Assembly (NCBI GenBank): GCA_012934845.2
Contig: WNNJ02001876.1
Coordinates: 186,001 to 250,000, forward strand
Length of the DNA stretch: 64,000 nucleotides
Direction of reading: 5' to 3'
DNA from: Pomphorhynchus laevis
Lineage: Eukaryota; Acanthocephala; Palaeacanthocephala; Echinorhynchida; Pomphorhynchidae
The notes beneath the pieces are model-generated. The model did not search any database, was not told the DNA's origin, and was given only the letters and a program-made list of their open reading frames with translations. Positions 11,392-19,294 of the stretch are shown in pieces. The translations under genes and the position numbers were made by a program. Positions within the stretch are counted from its first letter, which is position 1; each line of letters starts with the position of its first letter.

Positions 11392-11990
11392 CTAAGAGTC
11401 TTCATTACGTTCTACAGCTATTTTTGCGTCCCCCATAGATACAGCAAGCGCTTCAAGATTAGTATCACGGCTATGGAATCCCACTGTCTGCATTTGTACA
11501 AGTTCGGATGCATAAAGTTGTTCTTGAGTTTGGTTTGGTTGTTGATTTGTCGGCTGATGTTGCTGGAGATGAAGACGATCTAATGGTTGAAACAACGAAG
11601 CAGTATAGATTTGAGTATTGGAAATTTTGAAATGCTGTTGTTGTATAAGCTGTTTGTCTATTGCTTGGTGATCGAATAGAATCCACATCAGATGAAGTAG
11701 GTTGACTATTCATTTGATTATCGACTAGACCGCTTATATTTGAAGATATCAACTGTGAATATACTTGTGGGGATGTGTCCCTAAGACGAATTAGGTTCTT
11801 TAGAATTTGTACAATCGTCCTCAATGCTCGAGTATTTATGCATAGAGCACAAATTTCAGGTATTGGCCACTGACTTATAAACTCATGAATTACACGATGT
11901 ACTTGTTCTCTTTGTCTTTTGTCCTGTATAAATTCATATGTACGCAGCAGATTAAGTAGAATACCAGGATCGCGGATAGAATTAATATTA
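11392..11990 (-). pseudogene. Ubiquilin-like sequence with UBA domain, frameshifted
   Basis: The minus strand begins with an LLRTYEFIQDKRQ frame and NTRALRTIVQILKNL, similar to the STI1-like region of ubiquilins. It changes frame between about 11690 and 11560, passes through a glutamine-rich linker, and ends in VQMQTVGFHSRDTNLEAL then SMGDAKIAVER. The last part has the spacing of the ubiquilin C-terminal UBA domain (MGF...R.ANLQAL..TGGD...A.ER), which binds ubiquitin on proteasome-bound cargo. The single uninterrupted stretch, the frame change and the position antisense in a WDR7-like intron suggest a retroposed or decayed copy. It could instead be a last exon of a real gene with a sequencing indel. 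Confidence 0.55.
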
Positions 11991-12341
11991 TAATTAATAT
12001 TAATTTAATATTGATATTAAATAAATATTAATTTATTTAATATTAATATATATTAATATTAAATAAATCGCGGATATAAATTCATATTATAATTTATTAA
12101 TTTATATAATTTATTATATTAAGTAATATAAGATTATTTAAGTGATTCCCTTTTTATAAACATATAATCAGAAACTATAACTAACTGTGTATTGTTATTT
12201 GTTTGATCGTCATAACTATTCAATTTCGCTTTGTATATTGCCAAGACTTGATTATTTAGCAAGAAATCAAATAATTCGAGTGTAATAGCAAAATATTTCG
12301 TTAATTGTTAAAAATTTACATAAAATTTTATTATAATTTAG

Positions 12342-12506
12342 ATTACGAGCAGTGCAGCAACGCTGTTTAGTGGGTCATCATCTCTGAAAGAAGTAATTTC
12401 GTTCGAGGTCACAAATACTTGTATTAATCCTAAATTCGTATGGCTTACAGATCATTCATTTATCTTTCTATCATCAAACGGAGATGAAATCAAATACTTG
12501 TTTTAA
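12342..12506 (+). CDS. WDR7/Rabconnectin-3-beta-like protein, last exon
   Basis: Acceptor TTTAG (12337-12341) is followed by 54 open codons and TAA at 12504-12506. The peptide runs ITSSAATLFSGSSSLKEVIS ... PKFVWLTDHSFIFLSSNGDE and ends IKYLF. Its order matches the C-terminus of WDR7 family proteins: a short linker containing a K..... motif, then an LIWTS...ILM..DGKEH-type strand. Phase 0 fits the exon at 9140-9244. The intervening 3.1-kb intron holds Naiad debris and the ubiquilin-like relic. The protein acts with DMXL in V-ATPase regulation in characterised animals; that role is inferred here. Confidence 0.6.
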   Translation: MTSSAATLFSGSSSLKEVISFEVTNTCINPKFVWLTDHSFIFLSSNGDEIKYLF

Positions 12507-12839
12507 GCCGCTATAACACGAGACCCGTGTTCTATATTTTTCGTTTATTTTAATGTTGTAATCTAGATTTTAAGCTTTTTTCTAAGTGATTATTATCAAA
12601 ATAAAAAATTCAGATCAGCATTTGAATGTTTATCAATCAGATCACATACTGAATATACGTATATTACTATAAAATGAACTTCTTTTCATTTTTTGATGTT
12701 TCTTTAATAAATGAGATCAGCTACCTGAATTTAGTATTGTATACTTATAAGTTAAAAAGTAATGTTAAACATAAAATAAATTATAAAATAATTAATAATT
12801 AAATAATAAAGAATTCTGAATAATAAATAATTGCTATAT
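12507..12839. other. Region 3' of the WDR7-like gene
   Basis: AT-rich. It probably holds the 3' UTR; AATAAA-like strings occur near 12600 and 12775. No other feature was recognised. Confidence 0.35.
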
Positions 12840-13265
12840 TAAATGTTATATAATTTATATCAAGTCAAAATAAGAATTTAAAATAAAAGTCAATTTTTAT
12901 GAATTGACTAATAAATAACAGACGTTGTATCAGAATAAGAATTAGAGGTCATCAGGAGGAACTGCTATGCTATCAGGTTTCGGCCCCTAACTCCTCAACC
13001 CAACATAGCAGCGGGGCCAAATACATGCTAATGATGTATTTCCTCTAAAATAACTATCTAGTATCTTATTCTAATGCAAAGTATATTATTTATTATCCAT
13101 CCATAAAAATTGCCACTTAAGAGTTTAAATTTATTCTTTATATTATTGTGTTGATTTATATATTTTACTATTTTCTGTTTGATGGTATTTTTATAGTAAC
13201 CTAGTTTAAAATATGTATCTATTAAATTATTTAAATGATTTTGAAGAAAGCCAATATCATTACAT
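12840..13265 (-). pseudogene. Naiad-like 3' tail and short RT C-terminus
   Basis: A well-preserved tail is at 12940-13020, with both GGCCCC/GGGGCC and CTGCTATG/CATAGCAG helices intact. The end of the ORF follows (13095-13265, ending WMDNK in element sense). The copy is cut at 13265, where another copy's tail begins. Confidence 0.75.
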
Positions 13266-13289
13266 CAAAATTTAATAATTAAATAATAA

Positions 13290-14185
13290 ATTAAATAATT
13301 GTTTTAAGATTTTTTAGAATTTAAATCAAGTTTAAAAATCAAAATAAACGTCATTTTTATGAATTGACTAATAAATAAAAGACGTTGTATCAGAATAAGA
13401 ATTAGAGGTCATCAGGAGGAACTGCTATGCTATCAGGTTTCGGCCCCTAACTCCTCTACCCAACATAGCAGCGGGGCCAAATACATGCTAATGATGTATT
13501 TCCTCTGAAATAACTATCTAGTATCTTATTCTAATACAAAGTATATTATTTATTATCCATCCATAAAAATTTGCCACTTAAGAGTTTAAATTTATTCTTT
13601 ATATTATTGTGTTGATTTATATATTTTACTATTTTCTGCTTGATGTTATTTTTATAGTAACCTAGTTTAAAATATGTATCTATTAAATTATTTAAATGAT
13701 TTTGAAGAAAGCCAATATCATTACATATTGTTGCAATTCTTAAAATTTCATTATTTAATGTATTATATTTTATATTATATGGTATGCATGAATGCTCATG
13801 CAAAAATATGTTTCTTGTAAATTTAAATATGTCATCTTTACGATATAAATTAATAGTAGTTTTAGTTAATGTTAATTTAATGTTCATATCTAGATATACA
13901 CCTTCTTTATCATTAATATTGGTTTTGTTAAGAATAAGGCTTTCTGGATAAATTTGTTCACTAATTGAATAAAAATTATTAGAATTAAATACACATATAT
14001 CATAAATGTATCGAAACATATATTTCATATATTTATATTGTTTAGATTAAGTTTTTACACAGTTATGAACAAATTCATATTCTTTAAAGTTTAAAAACAA
14101 GTCAGCTATAATTGGGCTAATATTACCACCCATTGGAACACTTTTTACTTGTCTAAATATAGATGTCCCTACTTTTAAATAATTT
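13290..14185 (-). pseudogene. Naiad-like Penelope RT, 3' half
   Basis: An open frame at 13546-14028 covers RYIYDICVF (the catalytic YIDD is altered to YIYD), SLILNKTNINDKEG, TKTTINLYRKDD and the C-terminus. A frameshift near 14045 separates it from the GVPMGG block, which has itself become SVPMGG, at 14050-14170. The tail at 13412-13500 is nearly identical to that at 12940-13020. Loss of the first catalytic aspartate means the RT would be dead. Confidence 0.8.
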
Positions 14186-14239
14186 TGATTATTTAATAAT
14201 TATAAACTAAACAAAACATAATAATGCTAAATCAAAAAG

Positions 14240-14440
14240 TAATAATTAAATAATAAAATTAATAATTGTTTTTAGATTTTCTATAATTTAAATCAAGTTA
14301 AAATAAAAAATGAAATTTAAAATAAACGTCATTTTTATGAATTGACTAATAAATAACAGACGATGTATCAGAATAAGGATTAGTGGTCATCAGGAGGTAC
14401 TGTAATGTAACTAGGTTTCCGCCACTATTTCTCATAAATA
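14240..14440 (-). repeat. Naiad-type tail, partial
   Basis: The AATTGACTAATAAATAACAGA, ATCAGAATAAGGATTAG and CATCAGGAGG strings of the tail are present, then the sequence diverges in the middle of the palindromic core. Confidence 0.6.
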
Positions 14441-14674
14441 AGGAACGCTTTACATAATTTTTAAAATAATTATTCTTTATATTAAATTATATTCTTTATG
14501 TTATATACTAATAGAATATAATTATAATTATATTTCAATATTTTTTTATAAAAATATTGAAAATGTTTTTAAACTTTTATGCTTTTATAATTATTAATTT
14601 TACTTAATGATTATTATTAAGTATAATTTTTTTTTGATTTAATAATAAATTATTCAAAAATAAGACAGCTTAAA

Positions 14675-14695
14675 GGTTACCCTCTAATGGGTCCA
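14675..14695 (-). promoter_or_regulatory. Conserved hairpin in REL-element 3' UTR
   Basis: In element sense the sequence is TGGACCCATTAGAGGGTAAC, an ACCC/GGGT stem with a six-base loop. It lies 60 bases past the coding end of the element at 14754-17799. The same motif is found at the equivalent place in two other copies (36695-36716 and 43086-43106). A role in template recognition by the RT is inferred. Confidence 0.55.
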
Positions 14696-14753
14696 AAGTG
14701 GCAATTCAAATTCTGATTTTTTAGTTCAAAGGGAGTTGATCGTACAAATCGAC

Positions 14754-15486
14754 TTAGAGTGGTGCGTCCTTATCGTGAATTAGAGTTCCTGGTTCCTGAT
14801 ACCTGTTTCGCATAGCCATCGATGTGGATTTTATAATAAGGAGTGGAATCCTGGCGTATTCTTGACGGATCAAATCGGGATATGAAAGGTTGTTGTTGCT
14901 CGCTTTAAGTGAAGATATGCACTTAAGTATCGAGTCCGCTATCTTTCCAATACCACCAACAGTTGAGAAAATCAACGGGTGAAACGAAGCATTTTCTATT
15001 TTCGCAATCCGCTCTGTATATTTTGCCTGCTTCCGATTTTCATGGTACTTGAAGGGATCCTTCATTGTATCCAAGGAATAAGACGGCGCTAGGTTGTTGA
15101 AAACGCATACGTCCATAAAGGACCGCTCCGTCAGATTCCCGAAGAGGCCAGTACATCTTATATCTGATCTTGACTCTCTGTCCCGTGATGTGGCTTGAGA
15201 TTCAAAAATGACTGTGTCTGGAACCGGGAGCAATACTGGTTCTGTACATACGAGTCGACAGGTTTTGCTTGAGTGATCTAGCAATCTCGTTAGCGACACT
15301 GTTGTGACGAATGAAGTTGAAACAGCCTGTCTTGCATGAAAGTGCGTGTATTGTTGTTAGAGACACTCCACACGCACACTCACCCAAATAGCGATTCGGT
15401 TTCCAGTCGTATCTTATTGAAATCGCGTCGTGGAATTCTGAGGAGGATATGAACAAACCCTCAACAAACCCTGCTGTTAACCACGA
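14754..15486 (-). pseudogene. REL-type non-LTR element: zinc finger and restriction-like endonuclease part
   Basis: This is the continuation of the protein at 15487-17799 after one in-frame TAG (15487-15489). The frame reads SWLTAGFVEG, then CACG, HALSCKTG and RHNSVANEIA, a C.C..H....C zinc-binding motif that precedes the endonuclease in R2-like elements. A frameshift near 15240 leads into EPVLLPVPDTVIF, RSDIRCTGLFGN, FMDVCVFN and ENRKQAKYTERI. The D...FMDV..F...E..K spacing resembles a PD-(D/E)XK nuclease. It ends in SYPDLIRQEYARI and MAMRNR. Two lesions in about 3 kb make this one of the better preserved copies, but it is not intact. Confidence 0.75.
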
Positions 15487-17799
15487 CTAGGCACCTTTCA
15501 TGCTGGCATTCCATAAAATTGTCTTTAAATCATTTTTAGAGTTACTAGTAATCTTCGTCACCATTCTGTTAAACTTTATTATGTTCATTTCTCTTATCTG
15601 CTTGACTACATTATGCTGAGTCGTTTCTAGTGGAACTTCTGAGTGGTCTCTATCTACACTAGCCCTATACATCATGCGTGATTTCTCGTATTCATTATTG
15701 TATTCTTGAGTATAGTCGACTATACCAAGTCCTTTATATCTGCATGGTAAAGCTACTATTCTACTTGACTCATCGTCGAGGCTGTTGATTCCCAGCATTC
15801 CCGGCAAAAGATTATGAAGTATCGCATTCTTTAAAGGTATTAGAAGACAATCTGCTACTTCACATGTTCTAAGAATGTATGAAAATTTGTGTAGCAAAGC
15901 TTTGATTAGCAAAGTGTATCCGGCGAAGGCGTCTCTATCGGCAATCTGTTTTAGCTTTTCTATTTGACCTGACCAATTCGTTACTTTGTTGATTATCTCG
16001 GTTTCAACATATTGTTCGAGCCCAATCATGCTCCCAAGGTATTTGATTTCATCGCATCGAATATCTATACCATCATCCGCGAGTTCATCCAGATAATCAA
16101 TATTACAGGTTTTGCCTGTCAATACGGTACATTTTGATGAATTTGTTATGAATCCAAACGCGGGTCCTATTCGGTTAAGCTCTTTCCATACCTTATTTAT
16201 ATCGCTTGGTTTGCCCACGCACGCTCCATCATCGGCGTACCAACAGTGTTTAGCGTTTGGAGCTACTTGTTTTAGTTTTCCTATTAGTGGCATCGAGGCT
16301 GCAGCGAATGCCGCCATGGCGAGATGGTCTCCTTGTATGAAACCTTCTGTTGATTTTAATATTGAGTTATCCACCACCAGCATCGAAGGTTGAATGTAGG
16401 TATTGTGCAATATCGTCGACATTGCGGGACAGATGAATTTCATATTTTCCAGTGCCATTTTTCGGTTGCAGTTATTAAAGGCATTGGTTGCATCTATTAG
16501 TAAGATGCATTCATCAGAAGATTGACTAAACGCATCTCGAATCGTGTGAATAGCAATCTCTGTTCCACATCTTTGGCCTGCACAAAGTTGCGTAAAACCA
16601 CATACACTCCTAACATCTTTTCCAATAAGTGACAACACAGTACGTCCCGCAATCCGTCGCAATACTTCTCCTACTCCAATGGGTCTAATCCCATTATGCT
16701 TTTCCAGCGGTATAAGGCGACTGACTGTGAACGCTTGTAACGCTACTGGATTTAACTTTTCGCTTGAAATCTTTATTACAAATCCGCATATCGCTGCGGC
16801 AAGACGTTTTGAGGCTAATCCATGTATTGTTAGAAATTTACGCCACTCATCTGCACATACTCCCGAAGGCCCGGCAGATCCCTTGGTACTTTTGGACGCT
16901 TTAATTATATCATCAGGTGTGATATCGAAAAACCTTGTGTCGTGATGATCTACACAACCAGCCATATTTTCTTTCAGAAGGTATTCTTCGTTCACCGTAG
17001 AGGCTCTTGGGTGGAGTTCTTCTAATTTTTCGAGTACCGTTTTGCCTTGAATTATTGTTTCAGCAGCCAAAACTCCTGAGTGTTGTCCTTTGTCTAGCAA
17101 CCTTGATGCCTTTCCGTATTTTCCAGATTTAATCAATTTAACTATTTTCTCGATCACGAAAGATTCTGGTAGCTTTTTATTTTCAATGTTATCCTTTCTC
17201 AATTTCTGTAGGTAGGATGCTTCGGACATAAGTTCGTCAAGTTTCAAATCTTTGAGTAATGTTAATCTTCTTTCTAGGGTTTTTCGTAGTAAGTTAACCT
17301 TCCGCGTTGGCGGCCTCTGCAATAGCAGTTGACATTGCATAGTAGATCGAACTGGAGGATCGTATGCGCATACATTTGACTGATTGAAATATTTGAAACA
17401 TTCACTCAAAAGATCAATAAATTTCTGACTGGCGCCACATTTGGGAAGCGCAAAATGATTTGGGATCCATTTTATTACCTCCGTAAAACCAGTGTTCCAA
17501 AATAGATTCTGATTGGTAGCATAATTGATTGGTGACAAGGCACACGCGTTCGAGACTTCGGCGATAGAATCGACGTTTGTTGCATTATGCATTTCTAGCA
17601 CTTTATCGGTAGTATTTGCTCTAGGTTGATGAACAGGGTCATTGTATACAGTTTTCGTCTTTCTAGTACAGTTCGGAGCTCTGCAGTTTATGCAGTTCGA
17701 GCCTGCTTTTGCGCACCGGCAACCTTTGCATCTTGCTGCATCAGTGTTACAAGAGCAGCATGGTCTACTTGTAGACGGTTTGCCACGAGGCATTGTCAC
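15487..17799 (-). CDS. REL-type non-LTR retrotransposon polyprotein, N-terminus and RT
   Basis: A 770-residue open frame. Residues 14-44 hold nine cysteines (CCSC, CKGCRC, CINC and a final C), a likely zinc-binding nucleic-acid module. The RT core begins around residue 295 (TKGSAGPSG, then NGIRPIGVGE near 370). Motif A is LLIDATNAFN with Asp436, motif B is EGFIQGDHLAM at 485-495 (His where QGDP is usual), motif C is YADD at 521-524, and YLGS follows at 587. Elements of this type are thought to insert by target-primed reverse transcription. The start at 17799 was chosen because the cysteine cluster follows at once and the upstream DNA is AT-rich. The frame ends at a premature TAG that divides it from its zinc finger and nuclease. 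Confidence 0.85.
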   Translation of the reverse strand: MTMPRGKPSTSRPCCSCNTDAARCKGCRCAKAGSNCINCRAPNCTRKTKTVYNDPVHQPRANTTDKVLEMHNATNVDSIAEVSNACALSPINYATNQNLFWNTGFTEVIKWIPNHFALPKCGASQKFIDLLSECFKYFNQSNVCAYDPPVRSTMQCQLLLQRPPTRKVNLLRKTLERRLTLLKDLKLDELMSEASYLQKLRKDNIENKKLPESFVIEKIVKLIKSGKYGKASRLLDKGQHSGVLAAETIIQGKTVLEKLEELHPRASTVNEEYLLKENMAGCVDHHDTRFFDITPDDIIKASKSTKGSAGPSGVCADEWRKFLTIHGLASKRLAAAICGFVIKISSEKLNPVALQAFTVSRLIPLEKHNGIRPIGVGEVLRRIAGRTVLSLIGKDVRSVCGFTQLCAGQRCGTEIAIHTIRDAFSQSSDECILLIDATNAFNNCNRKMALENMKFICPAMSTILHNTYIQPSMLVVDNSILKSTEGFIQGDHLAMAAFAAASMPLIGKLKQVAPNAKHCWYADDGACVGKPSDINKVWKELNRIGPAFGFITNSSKCTVLTGKTCNIDYLDELADDGIDIRCDEIKYLGSMIGLEQYVETEIINKVTNWSGQIEKLKQIADRDAFAGYTLLIKALLHKFSYILRTCEVADCLLIPLKNAILHNLLPGMLGINSLDDESSRIVALPCRYKGLGIVDYTQEYNNEYEKSRMMYRASVDRDHSEVPLETTQHNVVKQIREMNIIKFNRMVTKITSNSKNDLKTILWNASMKGA

Positions 17800-17829
17800 T
17801 CCCTCAGTGTAAGTAATGTAAGTAGTTGT

Positions 17830-18326
17830 TAGTTAGCAGCTAAGAATTTCAATTGTAATTTGTGTAATTTGATTGTATTTACTTTAGATCTCAAACTTTT
17901 TTAAGGTTTTTAAAAAAGTTTTTAAGGTTTCAGATCTCAAACGTTTTTTCTCAAACTTTTTTAATAATCATTATTAGTATTATAATAATACTTGATAATA
18001 CTTTAAACTTTTAATTCGAGTCAGGATCGACAATTACAAAAAAAATATTTTTTAAATTTCGCTAACCTGGTCTAGCGTCACAAAAAGAAAAAAACAGAAA
18101 GTTTGTGATAATATTGTTCGCTGCTAATGCCAGCAGAAACTAGCAAGTATACGAAATGAATGAATTTATTTTTACTTAGCATATCCTGCTTCGAAATTAT
18201 AAGTTCTCATAACGAATGAATTAATTTTTGATCAAAATCATTAATTCATGTCATGATAATGTTGTAATTTATTTAAAATGCTTTAATCATCATAAAATGC
18301 TTAAAACGAACACCTTTTAATAAAAT
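17830..18326. other. AT-rich DNA upstream of the REL element
   Basis: This stretch holds two or three copies of a TCTCAAACTTTTTTAA string and a weak copy of the foldback-arm core (ATTTCGCTAACC at about 18057). No gene was recognised. Confidence 0.4.
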
Positions 18327-18357
18327 AACAGTGTTCGTTTAATAAACGAACACTGTT
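18327..18357. repeat. Perfect 15-bp inverted repeat
   Basis: Arms AACAGTGTTCGTTTA and its exact complement are separated by one base. It may be the tip of a small foldback element; part of the arm (CGAACAC) recurs at 18307. Confidence 0.7.
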
Positions 18358-18559
18358 TTTATAAAAAATGTGAATAATTTTAAAATATTAATAATTTTCT
18401 AATAATTTTAAAAATTATTAATAAATTACTATTTGGTTATAATAAGATAATCAGATAAACTGATTATTATTCGGATTAATAATTAAATAAATTAACCATA
18501 ATTAGATTACAAAATTATTAAATTAATAATTTTGCAAGCATACAAATCTAATTGGAATC

Positions 18560-18700
18560 ACGTCATTATCACGATCGATGCAAGCTATGCGTTTAATAAA
18601 GTCTGTATAAATCTAGCTTTTACAAATATAGATCATGCATGTTCTGAAATGTCACAAGTATTACATAATGCATATCCAGAAATATATTGATGTCACTTAA
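18560..18700 (+). pseudogene. RT remnant of REL-type element (motif A region)
   Basis: The frame reads TIDASYAFNKV, then NLAFTNIDHACSEMSQVLHN and AYPEIY before a stop. This is motif A and the following helix of the RT seen at 15487-17799 (IDATNAFN ... MKFICPAMSTILHNTY). About 45 codons survive; flanking DNA is unrelated. Confidence 0.6.
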
Positions 18701-18769
18701 AGATGACATGCATATACTTACCGAAATAAGTGAAATCACATCATTCGTACAAAAGAAATTGTATTGTTC

Positions 18770-18937
18770 AAAAGAAAGTGCAAAAGGAAATGCAAAAGGA
18801 AATTTTTTTTATTGATATTTCTCTAACCTCTGTTAACAACTTCAAAAAATTACATTTTTCCTAGCTTCTAGATAGTTGCAGACCAGTGGCTCCATAGCAC
18901 TGTCGAATTCGTTTAAATAGTTGATAATGATCTATTA
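18770..18937. repeat. Partial foldback-element arm
   Basis: GAAATTTTTTTTATTGATATTTC..TAACCTCTGTTA at 18798-18840 copies one arm of the adjacent inverted repeat; the other arm is missing. Confidence 0.5.
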
Positions 18938-19139
18938 TTGATAAATAATTATTGAAGCTGCATCAAATAAAATATGAAATTTTTTATTGATATTTCGCTA
19001 ACCTCTGTTAGTATCTTTAAAAAATTACAATATAATTTAATTACAATTGTAATTTTCTGAAGATGCTAACAAAAATTTGCGAAATATCAATAAAAAAATT
19101 TCTCTTTTCTTTGATCCAGCTCGAATAATTCTTTATCGC
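18938..19139. mobile_element. Foldback/MITE-like inverted repeat, about 200 bp
   Basis: Two arms of about 85 bp are near-perfect complements: the left contains ATTGATATTTCGCTAACCTC and the right contains its complement through GAAATATCAATAAAAAAATT. A short AT-rich centre lies between them. Single arms are scattered at 7765, 18798 and, weakly, 49240. No transposase is present. The short palindromic form and dispersed arms suggest a non-autonomous DNA element. Confidence 0.65.
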
Positions 19140-19294
19140 TAAAATTATTAATACGGAATAAATAATCAAATTTATTTTTAAAATCCTTTAAAGCACTTGC
19201 TTATAATTTATGAAATTGATTATAATTAATTGTTTATAATTTATGTTTATGAAATCTTAGTCATTTTATTACGTTTTAGTTTTTAAATTTTCAG

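Noticed and set aside
12940-13020. CTGATGA and GAAA in the Naiad tail as a hammerhead ribozyme
   Set aside because: The two core strings occur in the wrong order and are not joined by a helix II with correct spacing, and no cleavage triplet sits between helices I and III. I keep it only as an unexplained structured tail.
12940-13020. HDV-like double pseudoknot in the same tail
   Set aside because: P1 and P2 have the right order, but no P4 can be found and several older copies have lost P1, so the assignment is not supported.
16112-16945. + strand frames opposite the RT at 15487-17799
   Set aside because: They are antisense shadows of a long, motif-bearing frame.
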